From contig MOYA01000001.1 of assembly GCA_001899315.1 (NCBI GenBank), positions 2,682,529 to 2,746,528 of the forward strand: a stretch of DNA of 64,000 nt, read 5' to 3'. The stretch comes from Candidatus Obscuribacter phosphatis. Lineage in GTDB: Bacteria > Cyanobacteriota > Vampirovibrionia > Obscuribacterales > Obscuribacteraceae. The notes beneath the pieces are model-generated. The model saw only the letters and a list, made by a program, of their open reading frames with translations, was not told the DNA's origin and did no database searches. The position numbers and the translations under genes were made by a program. Below, piece after piece: positions 1 through 7,736 of the stretch (position 1 is its first letter; every line of letters begins with the position of its first letter).

Positions 1-100
1 ATATTTCTACTATGCTTCAGCAGCGCAGGCCCGTCCAATGAGCATTTGCAATGAGCTATAAGAAAAACTTTGGGCTTATATAGACTAGAGCAAGCTGCCG

Positions 101-994
101 CTAATTTGCCCGGGCAAAACGCTTAAAGGCTTGCACCATAGAAGCAGTCGGCTTGTCGCGATCTGTGACGAAGGTAAAGTCGCGCCTAATTGGAATCTCA
201 AGGGGCACGGTCTTGAGCAAACCCAATTGCAGCTCTTTAGAAATAGCCGAGAGCGAAACGATAGCCACGCCAAGACCAGCTGCCACAGCAGACTTGATTG
301 CTTCAGTTGAGTCCATCTCAAGCAGTATATTGAGGTCGCTTGTCTTCAGTCCGCCTGCTCTAAAGGCTTTCTCTATGAAAAAGCGCGTACCCGAACCAGA
401 CTCGCGCATGATCAGAGGGGCCAGCTTGATTTGCTCGAGAGACCAAGCTTGACTGGCAAGCTCTTGCCAGGTGCTGTCGCCTGAAACAATCAAGACAAGC
501 TCGTCAAGGCGATACTCTTCCACTTTGATTTTCTTTCTTGTCACCGGACCTTCCACAAGTCCTAGATCTATATCGCCGCTTTCGAGTTTATCGGCGATAT
601 GCTCGGTGTTGCCAGATATAAGATGGAAATGCACCTTGCGGTGTTTCTGAGCAAAACGGGCGACAAGCTCTGGCACAACATACTGAGCAATTGTGGTGGA
701 AGCACCGATACGCAACTGCCCGCTATGTTCTTGAACCAGACCGGCCAGTTCTTCGCGGGCTTGCTCAGCGATACGATGCACGGCTTCGGCGTGGGGCAAG
801 AGCATTTGCCCACTTTGCGAGAGTACTATTTTTTGCCCGCTGCGATCAAATAGACAGCAACCCAACTCTTGCTCAAGCGATTTGATTTGTAAGGTCACAG
901 CCGGTTGTGTCAAAGAGAGCACTTCCGCCGCCCTGGTAAAATTGCCTTGCCTGGCTACTTCCAGAAAGGTGCGCAGTCTATAGTCTTCGATCAA
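101..994 (-). CDS. LysR-family transcriptional regulator
   Basis: Classic LysR architecture. The N-terminal winged helix-turn-helix runs 'RLRTFLEVARQGNFTRAAE' and then 'LTQPAVTLQIKSLEQELG', with the usual linker ending in a periplasmic-binding-protein-like effector domain ('QLRIGASTTIAQYVVPEL', later 'ESGSGTRFFIEKAF'). It most resembles the CysB/CbbR/YtlI type, but the effector cannot be told from sequence. The open frame extends upstream to a TTG at 1048. I prefer the TTG at 994-992 (about 297 aa) because it puts the HTH at the usual distance from the N-terminus and lies just downstream of a TATAAT at 1031-1026. It is the most distal gene on this strand and no target operon is adjacent, so regulation of the neighbouring genes is not implied. 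The family is certain; the start is moderately sure. Confidence 0.85.
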   Translation of the reverse strand: MIEDYRLRTFLEVARQGNFTRAAEVLSLTQPAVTLQIKSLEQELGCCLFDRSGQKIVLSQSGQMLLPHAEAVHRIAEQAREELAGLVQEHSGQLRIGASTTIAQYVVPELVARFAQKHRKVHFHLISGNTEHIADKLESGDIDLGLVEGPVTRKKIKVEEYRLDELVLIVSGDSTWQELASQAWSLEQIKLAPLIMRESGSGTRFFIEKAFRAGGLKTSDLNILLEMDSTEAIKSAVAAGLGVAIVSLSAISKELQLGLLKTVPLEIPIRRDFTFVTDRDKPTASMVQAFKRFARAN

Positions 995-1025
995 ACTCTC
1001 TACTCTAAACTCTATTAAGCCGCAG

Positions 1026-1031
1026 ATTATA
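1026..1031 (-). promoter_or_regulatory. Putative -10 element of the LysR gene
   Basis: The minus strand reads CTGTATAATC here, containing a perfect TATAAT. The -35 at 17 bp spacing (TTTCAA) is weak. Transcription would start about 1019, which excludes the upstream TTG at 1048 as the start codon and supports the one at 994. The same decamer occurs upstream of ybaB (19431-19440). Confidence 0.4.
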
Positions 1032-1103
1032 CAGTAGCGCAAAAGCAATTGAAAGATCTGTCAAGCGCTAAGGATACTGGGGAAAGGAAGCGCTCCCTAT
1101 CTT

Positions 1104-2327
1104 CTAAGTCATTGGAGGAATAAACTCAGCTGCTTCGAATCGTGGAACAAGAGAACCGGCTCCTCGCTCGCAATGTACTTCAGTCTGCAGCAAACGAGAC
1201 GGCAGAGTGGGAAATATTTGCCTAAGTGTACCCAAGTCGACTGGCTCCTCACCCATCTTGAGAAAAATGTATCGATCTTCAATGAAGAAGGCGTACTCGC
1301 AATCTTTGAGTGAATCTTGGAGATAAGGAGCGTAGCTTATGCCAAACCATCCCAGCCAGTAAGGAAGCGCAGGAAGTCCCTCCCAGAGCAAACTGTTATC
1401 CAAATCATATCTTTCTTGATAAGAGTGTTGCACAATAGCCGAAGCAAAAAAGGCGCCCACTAATTGAGATACTACTGTAAAAAATTCTGAAAGTAACTTG
1501 AAACCATTTTTCTGACCGGCTATCACCGCCAGAGGAATCGATAAATCTAGTACTCTTCTATTAGCAAAGCGTTCTGGCTTAACTTGGCTGGAAGCCTCAT
1601 CAATGGATGACAAAAAATGAAAGAGTTCCAGCGGTGGAAAGGAATACCAATCAGATTGCATTCCGGCGCGATTTGCCGAATCGATGACCTCCAGCAGGTG
1701 CCTATTACCAGAACCTCCTAGAAAGCTATCATAATCACTCAGACCGTACAGGAGAGGAACAGCGGAGGGAAAGATAGTTTGCAACTTTTGCACCACTGCT
1801 AGAAGATCCCGCGAACTGTCTCGATCAGCAGGAAGACTCCACTTCATGGAAATCCATCTGGAGTTATTCTGGCAATGCTCGCTGAATCTCTCAAAACTCT
1901 CAAAGTTTGTATTCTCATAGATCTTGGCATCTTCTTTCAGCGTTTCGCTTGTCAAAGCAATTCCAAAATCCCCCTTCGGTAAAGCATAAAGTCGACCAAC
2001 ACATACATCAGCCAATTTGCGCCCTATAGCTTCAGCGATTTTGATCGATTTGGCAGTTCCGCCATCAAGGCACTCAATCAAAGTCCGCGATTTGAGTTCA
2101 GCAATTCCTGTGCTCATCCGTGCAAAGCTATGTATTCTTAGACAGGGTTCTTCATCCTTCGCGCGGGTCCCGCCTGGAAGTAAATTTATATCAAGTCGCC
2201 GAACAACCTTGTTTTCAAAGGTGCAACTGTAGTTCTCCTCTACAATTTCATCCAGCCAAGTAGAGATAAAATCCACCTTGACTGGATAAATTTGAAGTAC
2301 GACAAAGAGCTCTGCCTTGCCTAACAT
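1104..2327 (-). CDS. Conserved-looking protein of unknown function
   Basis: A 407-residue soluble protein that I do not recognise. It has no signal peptide. One weakly hydrophobic stretch sits near residues 270-310 ('SQLVGAFFASAIVQHS') and an aromatic patch lies around 'LPYWLGWFGISYAP'. The alternation of short strands and helices and the acidic, Trp-rich C-terminal half vaguely recall bacterial immunity-type (Imm) proteins, but no toxin gene is adjacent and I do not assign it. The start is well supported: GGGAGG at 2340-2335 is 7 nt before the ATG at 2327. That Shine-Dalgarno sequence can pair with an upstream CTCCC (see separate entry), so translation may be controlled by RNA structure. The gene stands alone between the respiratory operon and lysR. 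Confidence 0.7.
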   Translation of the reverse strand: MLGKAELFVVLQIYPVKVDFISTWLDEIVEENYSCTFENKVVRRLDINLLPGGTRAKDEEPCLRIHSFARMSTGIAELKSRTLIECLDGGTAKSIKIAEAIGRKLADVCVGRLYALPKGDFGIALTSETLKEDAKIYENTNFESFERFSEHCQNNSRWISMKWSLPADRDSSRDLLAVVQKLQTIFPSAVPLLYGLSDYDSFLGGSGNRHLLEVIDSANRAGMQSDWYSFPPLELFHFLSSIDEASSQVKPERFANRRVLDLSIPLAVIAGQKNGFKLLSEFFTVVSQLVGAFFASAIVQHSYQERYDLDNSLLWEGLPALPYWLGWFGISYAPYLQDSLKDCEYAFFIEDRYIFLKMGEEPVDLGTLRQIFPTLPSRLLQTEVHCERGAGSLVPRFEAAEFIPPMT

Positions 2328-2335
2328 TTCGATAC

Positions 2336-2351
2336 CTCCCTACTATGGGAG
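2336..2351 (-). promoter_or_regulatory. Hairpin occluding a Shine-Dalgarno sequence
   Basis: On the minus strand, CTCCC (2351-2347), a six-base loop ATAGTA, and GGGAG (2340-2336) form a perfect 5-bp GC-rich stem. Its 3' arm is the Shine-Dalgarno sequence of the gene starting at 2327. This could be a simple thermosensor-like or protein-relieved translational control. The stem is short, so it could also be chance. Confidence 0.35.
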
Positions 2352-2421
2352 ATCTTACTGGCAAAATATAAAAGTTCTGATTAAATCGACCTACATCAAT
2401 TACTAGAGTTACCGAACTGTT

Positions 2422-3780
2422 CTAGGGCAACTTACCAATCTTGGTTGCATCCTTGCTTTCACCCTTTAGCGAAGCTAAATAAGTCGCCAGTTTATCTAAT
2501 TCTTCGTCGCTGGCGGCGAGCGGCGGCATGATGCCATGATAAGGATTCTTATCAGCTTCCTTTTCTTTCAGCATTTTGAGGAAGCCAACCACAGCGTCCT
2601 TGTCTCGATCGCCGATCATTCTTTTCATGCTGCGATAACCATCGAGGGTATGACAGCTCATACACTGGTAGCGGTACATAAGCTCGCCTGCATCGCCTTT
2701 GCATTCAGGCGTCTTGGCTAGAGCCCCAGCCCAGCGACCTTTATTGAGAAAGCCTGTATCGGTGATCTCTTGAATTTCAGCCTTTCTGATACCGTTGGAA
2801 TACATATAGTTGTATACAACGAAAGGTTTGCGCAGCAGTTCGCGCATCCATTCGGTGGTGCCGGTCACAGACAAACCGCAGATCAAAAAGAGAATGGCGA
2901 TGCGGAAAGTAAAGCCGCGCGGATTGAGATAAGGACCAAAGAAGGCAAAGAGAACGATCGTGCCTGAAAGAATGAGGCTTAGATAGAGGGCTCTAGCCAA
3001 GACCGAGAAGTTACCGACACCCGAAGTCTGAATACCGGTGAAGATTGTGTCTACCGCAGCTTGAGGAATTTGCTTGAGGTAGAAGTAAGAAACAATCGGA
3101 CCTAAGATGAAGATTGGCAATAGCCACTTGGCGCAGAATCTCACCATATAGGTACGGAAATGAGGATCTTTAATGCGCGAAGATGTGACCAGCGCGTACA
3201 TACCGGCGATGGCACCCATAATCAGCATACGAATGATCAGACCCGGCCAGTAAGTGGGGTTCAAGAAACCATCCAGCCAATTATGGCTTTCGGTCCACTT
3301 ACCGGGGGTAAGCATGAAAGTAATGATACCGTTGATGATGACCAAGGTGAAAACCGAGAAAACAAAATAGAGCTTGGCCAGCTTCAAGTGAGCTTCTTTG
3401 GAAATTTTGTCCCAGGTGTAATAGTAGGCAAAAGCAGTGGCTAGTTCAGCCACAAAGAAAAGATATTCAAGGGCCCAAGCCAAAGTAAAGATCTGAATCA
3501 AAGAGGCTGTGCCGTCAGGACTGACAAGTGAAATCGAGAACCAAATACCCACCCCGGTCATAGCCCCAGATACTGTAGTGACTATGAGGAAGAAGCGCGA
3601 ATGGGTTTTGAGATAGTCGTACAAATTCTCGTTCTTGCGCTTATAGGCAAGTATCTCGGCGGCGGCTAGAAAGGCGCCGCCACCCACAGCAAAGTGCGAG
3701 ATAAAGATATGGATAATTGAAATTATGCCTATAACCCAGGGTCCACCAAGATAAGGCACAACCCAAATTGGATAATTCAT
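2422..3780 (-). CDS. CydA-like membrane protein fused to a mono-haem cytochrome c
   Basis: The N-terminal about 340 residues are a polytopic membrane domain like cytochrome bd oxidase subunit I. A histidine in the first helix ('FISHFAVGGG', H29) matches the position of a CydA haem ligand. A late 'EWMRELLRKPFVVY' segment resembles the CydA 'GRQPW.IYG' region. The C-terminal about 100 residues carry one haem c site, C373-M-S-C376-H377, with a likely distal Met in 'GIMPPL'. The start at 3780 is chosen because its ATG overlaps the cytochrome b stop in an ATGA junction; an in-frame start at 3795 is less likely. It is the last gene of the operon CydA-like/Rieske/cytochrome b/this gene. No separate cytochrome c1 or f gene is present, so this haem c domain is the obvious electron acceptor from the Rieske protein (inference). 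Whether it reduces oxygen or is only a structural or electron-transfer subunit cannot be told. Confidence 0.8.
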   Translation of the reverse strand: MNYPIWVVPYLGGPWVIGIISIIHIFISHFAVGGGAFLAAAEILAYKRKNENLYDYLKTHSRFFLIVTTVSGAMTGVGIWFSISLVSPDGTASLIQIFTLAWALEYLFFVAELATAFAYYYTWDKISKEAHLKLAKLYFVFSVFTLVIINGIITFMLTPGKWTESHNWLDGFLNPTYWPGLIIRMLIMGAIAGMYALVTSSRIKDPHFRTYMVRFCAKWLLPIFILGPIVSYFYLKQIPQAAVDTIFTGIQTSGVGNFSVLARALYLSLILSGTIVLFAFFGPYLNPRGFTFRIAILFLICGLSVTGTTEWMRELLRKPFVVYNYMYSNGIRKAEIQEITDTGFLNKGRWAGALAKTPECKGDAGELMYRYQCMSCHTLDGYRSMKRMIGDRDKDAVVGFLKMLKEKEADKNPYHGIMPPLAASDEELDKLATYLASLKGESKDATKIGKLP

Positions 3781-4862
3781 GACAGAGCTCCCCAAACACT
3801 GAGCGCCACCGCAGCGATTGCAATAATGACACCATAAACCGTAGCAATATTAGAATTAGACTTAGACTGGCCGCTATCGAAGAACGGCACGATAACAAAG
3901 CCCAGCGCCGCCACAGACATCAGCAAGATGCCGAATAGCTCTCCTTCAATTGGTCCCACCATGGGCGGTACCAGCTTAAGAAACTGAAACGGGGCGAGGA
4001 AGTACCATTCTGGTTTAATACCCAGCGGTGCGGCGCCAAACGGGTCAGCCTCGGGACCGATACCCCAAGGGGCAAGCGTCACCAAAATAAAGAGCAGGTT
4101 GAGGGCAAGAATCCAGACCAAAATATCTTTGAAGAAGAAATTCGGGAAGAATTTTTCATAGGTCTTCTCAGCCTCTGGAATACCCTTGAAAGCAGCCGGC
4201 TCAGACATACCGTGCATTTGCACCAGTAAGAGGTGCCCGCCCAAAAGAGCGATAAGACAAGCCGGCAAGACCGCTACGTGTATGACAAAAAAGCGCGAAA
4301 TAGTTGCCTGCGAAATAGCCTCGCCGCCTCTAAGCATGTCGGCGATAGTGCTGCCGATAAGTGGTGTCTTCGCCGCCACATCGAGACCTATTTTGGTGGC
4401 AAAGAAACTGACTTCGTCCCAGGGCAAGAGATAGCCGGTAAAGCCGAAAGCCAGACAGAGCACCATCAAGATAAGCCCACTGTACCAGGTAAACTCACGG
4501 GGCTTGCGATAGGCTTTCATAAAATAAGCCGAAAAGAGATGCAGCACCACCACAAAGATCATGAGGTTGGCGCCCCAACTATGCAAAGACCTGATAAACC
4601 AGCCAAAGTCAATCTGCGAGTTGATCTTCAAAATCGAAGCGTGAGCCGACTGTATTTCCGGCACATAATAGACCATGAGCAAAATACCGGTGACTATCTG
4701 AATACCAAGATATATAGCCGCGATGCCGCCCATGTAGTACCAGAATGAATGTTTATGAACTGGTACTTTCTTCTTTTCCGCCAGGTGCAAAAAGGTGCTG
4801 AGGTTGAACCGGTCTTCTAAAAAGTTCAAGACCTTAGACCCTTTGCGTGTATCCCCTACCAT
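3777..4862 (-). CDS. Cytochrome b (fused cytochrome b6 / subunit IV type)
   Basis: Quinol-oxidising cytochrome b of a bc-type complex in the cytoplasmic membrane. Haem ligands are visible as H94/H108 (14 apart) and H195/H210 (15 apart). The longer second spacing is typical of b6f and Gram-positive menaquinol complexes rather than proteobacterial bc1. The Qo motif PEWY is at residues 284-287 in 'GIKPEWYFLAPF'. At 361 residues it equals b6 (about 215) plus subunit IV (about 145) in one chain, so it lacks the last helices of mitochondrial-type cytochrome b. It follows the Rieske gene by 32 bp and overlaps the next gene by 4 bp, so the two are probably translationally coupled. Identification is secure; the complex it belongs to is unusual. 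Confidence 0.93.
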   Translation of the reverse strand: MVGDTRKGSKVLNFLEDRFNLSTFLHLAEKKKVPVHKHSFWYYMGGIAAIYLGIQIVTGILLMVYYVPEIQSAHASILKINSQIDFGWFIRSLHSWGANLMIFVVVLHLFSAYFMKAYRKPREFTWYSGLILMVLCLAFGFTGYLLPWDEVSFFATKIGLDVAAKTPLIGSTIADMLRGGEAISQATISRFFVIHVAVLPACLIALLGGHLLLVQMHGMSEPAAFKGIPEAEKTYEKFFPNFFFKDILVWILALNLLFILVTLAPWGIGPEADPFGAAPLGIKPEWYFLAPFQFLKLVPPMVGPIEGELFGILLMSVAALGFVIVPFFDSGQSKSNSNIATVYGVIIAIAAVALSVWGALS

Positions 4863-4894
4863 AGTGCTTCCCTAACCTCTTATCAATTTATTTG

Positions 4895-5434
4895 CTAAGC
4901 CTGCGAAACCACAATTTTGCCGTTCACCACTTCGGCTTTCAGTGGCGTCAATGGCTTAGGCGGCGGACCCGCCACGTTCTTACCCGTATGCGAGTCATAT
5001 TGCCCGCCATGGCAAGCGCACCAGATAGCGTCTTTATCGTTGCGATATTGCACTGTGCAACCAAGGTGTGTGCAAATGGCCTTGAATGCATGCAACTCAC
5101 CGTCAGGCGTATGAATAATGAGAGCCGGTGTTGAGCCAAATCTAAAGTTGCGACCGGAGCCCTTAGGCAATTCTTCCAGTTTGCAAACTTCCAAACTGGT
5201 CACCTTTGTTTCAGAATCTTTATCTTGCGGCTTAGGCTTGAGATAGCTATAAACCGGATATAGCGTCATGCCGCCCCAGAGCAAGGCGATACCACCGACG
5301 GCGGTGCGCATCAATTTGCCCCGCCCCACAGGACCCTCGCCCAATATGTCGAGGTCCCAATGACTGTCAGTCTCAGACTTATCGTGACTAGGGGTCTCTA
5401 GAGCTGTTTTTTCATTATTGTCCGAATCAGACAT
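4895..5434 (-). CDS. Rieske [2Fe-2S] iron-sulfur protein
   Basis: A 179-residue Rieske subunit that takes the first electron from quinol and passes it to a c-type cytochrome. The cluster ligands are clear: C121-T-H123-L-G-C126 and C139-A-C141-H142-G-G. A membrane anchor lies at about residues 42-64, after an acidic, hydrophilic N-terminus of about 40 residues. A GPPPKPL motif after the second cluster-binding loop matches the conserved Pro loop of the family. It lies 21 bp downstream of the CydA-like gene and 32 bp upstream of cytochrome b, in one operon. Anchoring appears to be by the uncleaved N-terminal helix, as in bc1/b6f Rieske proteins. Confidence 0.95.
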   Translation of the reverse strand: MSDSDNNEKTALETPSHDKSETDSHWDLDILGEGPVGRGKLMRTAVGGIALLWGGMTLYPVYSYLKPKPQDKDSETKVTSLEVCKLEELPKGSGRNFRFGSTPALIIHTPDGELHAFKAICTHLGCTVQYRNDKDAIWCACHGGQYDSHTGKNVAGPPPKPLTPLKAEVVNGKIVVSQA

Positions 5435-5455
5435 CTTCTCTTTCCCTTTGCAAAA

Positions 5456-6616
5456 TTAGGTATTAGGCAGGGCTTCGCCATCTTTAGGGGCATAAGCTTT
5501 AGCAACCAGCTTGCACAGCCAAACCAGATAGACGATAAGAGCCACAGCCGAAAGTACAAATGTAATGAGCAGATCCCACTGGGTCGAGACTGGCACATTA
5601 TTTGGGTTGAGGTTGAAACTATTCATGTGCCAGACCCGCAACTGATGACGATTGATAATCATCAAAAGAATGATCACGGCATTTGAAATGAGTGAAAGAA
5701 TGTAAGCCTTACTGTTGCCGCTTTGGCTTGCCAGTGCCGAAGTAACCACGGCAACTAAGGTAAAGAGCATGGCTGCCCCAAAGATGGCAAAGGCAATTGT
5801 GTCGCCACCCATAAATTTGTGCATAAACTCGGGCGGCAGACTCTTGAGATACCAAAAGCCGACCGGCACTTGCAAAAGCGTAAAGGCTAGATAAATGCGC
5901 GAGCCCAGCTTGATCATGTAATTGGAAAACTCGGCATTGCGCTTGGCAATATAAAGACCGAATAAACCAAGTGTGATGCCGGCAGTGGCAAAAGAAGCAA
6001 CAAAGAAATGCAAATAGCGCGGAATCAAAGTGCCTTCAGACAAATTGAGATGCAAACCGTTGGGGTTTTGACTGTACATAGAAAGCCACTTAGCCGGGGT
6101 AAGCATCAAAGTCATATTGTTTGAGAAAAGGAAGCCGACTAGGGCAAAACCAAGACTCATAACCAGAAGCAACGCCGCAGTCTGCACTGCACCAGAGGCG
6201 GTCAAAGCCTTTTCTGATTTGAAGTAGCGATAAATCACCACATAAGACAAATAATACGAAACGATGATGATAAGAAGAACCGACAACCATGGCACTGCCA
6301 TCAATATTGATGAAGTGTAGAAAGCCGGTCCATAAAGCAATTGCACGAACAACAAGGGCACTATACCCTGGGTGACCGCAAAAGAAATGAAGAGCGGCAG
6401 GGCTGTGGCCAAGGCTTTCCCAGTGCGGAAGAGATAGCCTTCGCGATTCTCTTTACCGGCAAAAATAAGGGCGGCGCTTAAGAAACCGCCACCCAAAACA
6501 ACATTCATCGGTAAAGCGTGCAAGAAGAAACCGAGTATAAGCAGCGTTTCTAAAAGCCACACCGGAGCCGGAAAAGGAATCGGCTGATATAACGGAACGA
6601 TTGAACTAGGGTCCAT
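5456..6616 (-). CDS. CydA-like polytopic membrane protein, first gene of the bc-type operon
   Basis: A 386-residue protein with about nine predicted membrane helices. It looks paralogous to the membrane part of the fusion encoded three genes downstream. Both have an early helix with a His before a Gly-rich turn (here 'FFLHALPMNVVLGGG', H33), a 'MLTPAKW' versus 'MLTPGKW' segment between helices, and a late Arg/Trp-rich segment ('NRHQLRVWHM'). It lacks the C-terminal haem c domain and the clear RKPFVVY segment. The likely role is a quinone- or haem-binding subunit, or a partner of the fused CydA-like protein, by analogy with the CydA/CydB pseudo-dimer. This is inference; I know no named family for this exact arrangement. 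A promoter-like sequence lies at 6687-6660. Confidence 0.75.
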   Translation of the reverse strand: MDPSSIVPLYQPIPFPAPVWLLETLLILGFFLHALPMNVVLGGGFLSAALIFAGKENREGYLFRTGKALATALPLFISFAVTQGIVPLLFVQLLYGPAFYTSSILMAVPWLSVLLIIIVSYYLSYVVIYRYFKSEKALTASGAVQTAALLLVMSLGFALVGFLFSNNMTLMLTPAKWLSMYSQNPNGLHLNLSEGTLIPRYLHFFVASFATAGITLGLFGLYIAKRNAEFSNYMIKLGSRIYLAFTLLQVPVGFWYLKSLPPEFMHKFMGGDTIAFAIFGAAMLFTLVAVVTSALASQSGNSKAYILSLISNAVIILLMIINRHQLRVWHMNSFNLNPNNVPVSTQWDLLITFVLSAVALIVYLVWLCKLVAKAYAPKDGEALPNT

Positions 6617-6659
6617 GATAGGTTACCAATTGAGCCTGTATTTCATTCAATACTTTGTC

Positions 6660-6687
6660 ACTATAGATAACTAGATTCATCGACCAA
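6660..6687 (-). promoter_or_regulatory. Putative sigma-70-type promoter of the respiratory operon
   Basis: The minus strand has TTGGTC (6687-6682), a 16-bp spacer and TATAGT (6665-6660). The implied start near 6653 gives a leader of about 37 nt before the ATG at 6616. The remaining 6688-6860 shows no further structure that I can support. Confidence 0.4.
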
Positions 6688-6860
6688 ACGGCTTTTCGAT
6701 ACAATCAGCAATTCCAACCGAAAAGCCCAATAAGCCGCTAAACAAGGGCTTTTGCCATAGGCACCAGAGCAAAATCAACCACAAGACTGAGACACCAGCC
6801 AAAGGGATGATTACCTATGTATGCGCTATGCGACAAAAGCAGAAAATTTAGAAATAGAAG

Positions 6861-6890
6861 AGAAAAGAACAGAAAAGTACAGAAAAGTAC
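6861..6890. repeat. Three tandem 10-bp repeats
   Basis: The sequence is three adjacent decamers (AGAAAAGAAC, then AGAAAAGTAC twice) in an A-rich stretch just beyond the 3' end of the dioxygenase-like gene. It could be slippage-derived; no function can be assigned. Confidence 0.6.
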
Positions 6891-6903
6891 AGCTAAAAAA
6901 CGG

Positions 6904-7716
6904 CTAAAAGACTGCAAATTCAAGCGGGCTCGGTAAAGAACAGGCGGCATACTCGACATGCAAGACTCTTCTATGAAGCGGTTTTACAGACTTTGAAGAA
7001 GCGTGAACAACCAATTGCTTCATAGCAATAATCTCACCGGCTGAGGCGGTCAAAACTTTCTCAGTGTATTTACTCAAATCATTGCCCAAATCATTGCTAT
7101 TTTCGCGCCTATAAAAATCACTATCTAGCCGCCCTAACTTATGGCTGCCGCACAATATCTTCAAGGGTCCGTTGTCTATTTCGCATTCATCAAAATGCAA
7201 GCGCAGGGCGACCATCTCTTCTAAAACCTCTACCGGAGGCTGGACATGGACAATATCATCTTTTATAGACCAGGCGCTGTAACCTGGGGTTTCGAACTTG
7301 CTTTTCAGGGCAATGGTTAGGTCTTGATGCCAGGTGACATACCAGTTTTTCTCGGGATTCTTATCAAAAAATATAGCCCTCACTGCTTTTGTGGTTCGCC
7401 CGGCTCTGGCATCGAGATTTTTAGTCAAAAAGAAATGAGCCAGCTTTTCGGCTTGCCGGGCATAAGTCTGCACAGCCGGGCAGGCAAGCATGCCGCGGCT
7501 GCCCGCTTCGGCAGAGCCGGCAATAAATTTCTCTATCTCGGCAAGCAAAAAATCACTCTGCCACTTAGGCAAAGAAAAGCCGGTATTGACCGCGCCATCA
7601 AGCTCTAGCTGCCGCGCTGCCTGCTCTAGGGATTCATTAAAGGCTTGCTGAAGAGATTTTTCAAGAGCCTCATCAAGAGCTTCTATAGAAGAAACAGCGT
7701 TTTGTCTATCTTTCAT
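6904..7716 (-). CDS. Phytanoyl-CoA dioxygenase (PhyH) family protein
   Basis: A non-haem Fe(II)/2-oxoglutarate oxygenase fold of 270 residues. The facial triad is visible as H130-Q-D132 ('WHQDL') and H238 ('VVHASS'), with R249/R250 ('HRRVLHVEY') placed to bind 2-oxoglutarate. 'CGSHKLGRL' matches the typical PhyH loop. The substrate is unknown; members hydroxylate lipids, amino acids or natural products. It stands alone, with its start only 20 bp from the divergent start of the secreted-protein gene at 7737. The N-terminal 60 residues are helical, rich in Glu, Gln and Ala, and not part of the catalytic fold. Confidence 0.85.
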   Translation of the reverse strand: MKDRQNAVSSIEALDEALEKSLQQAFNESLEQAARQLELDGAVNTGFSLPKWQSDFLLAEIEKFIAGSAEAGSRGMLACPAVQTYARQAEKLAHFFLTKNLDARAGRTTKAVRAIFFDKNPEKNWYVTWHQDLTIALKSKFETPGYSAWSIKDDIVHVQPPVEVLEEMVALRLHFDECEIDNGPLKILCGSHKLGRLDSDFYRRENSNDLGNDLSKYTEKVLTASAGEIIAMKQLVVHASSKSVKPLHRRVLHVEYAACSLPSPLEFAVF

Positions 7717-7728
7717 ATGGGTTAAAAT
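7700..7728 (+). promoter_or_regulatory. Putative promoter giving a leaderless transcript
   Basis: TTTTGT (7700-7705), 17 bp, then TAAAAT (7723-7728). The start of transcription would be at about 7735-7737, which is the ATG of the next gene, and no Shine-Dalgarno sequence lies before that ATG. The -35 overlaps the 5' coding end of the divergent dioxygenase gene. Confidence 0.4.
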
Positions 7729-7736
7729 AGCACCTT

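Noticed and set aside
6861-6890. Three decamer repeats as a regulator-binding array
   Set aside because: They lie beyond the 3' end of a gene, in an A-rich stretch, not near a promoter; simple slippage is the easier explanation.
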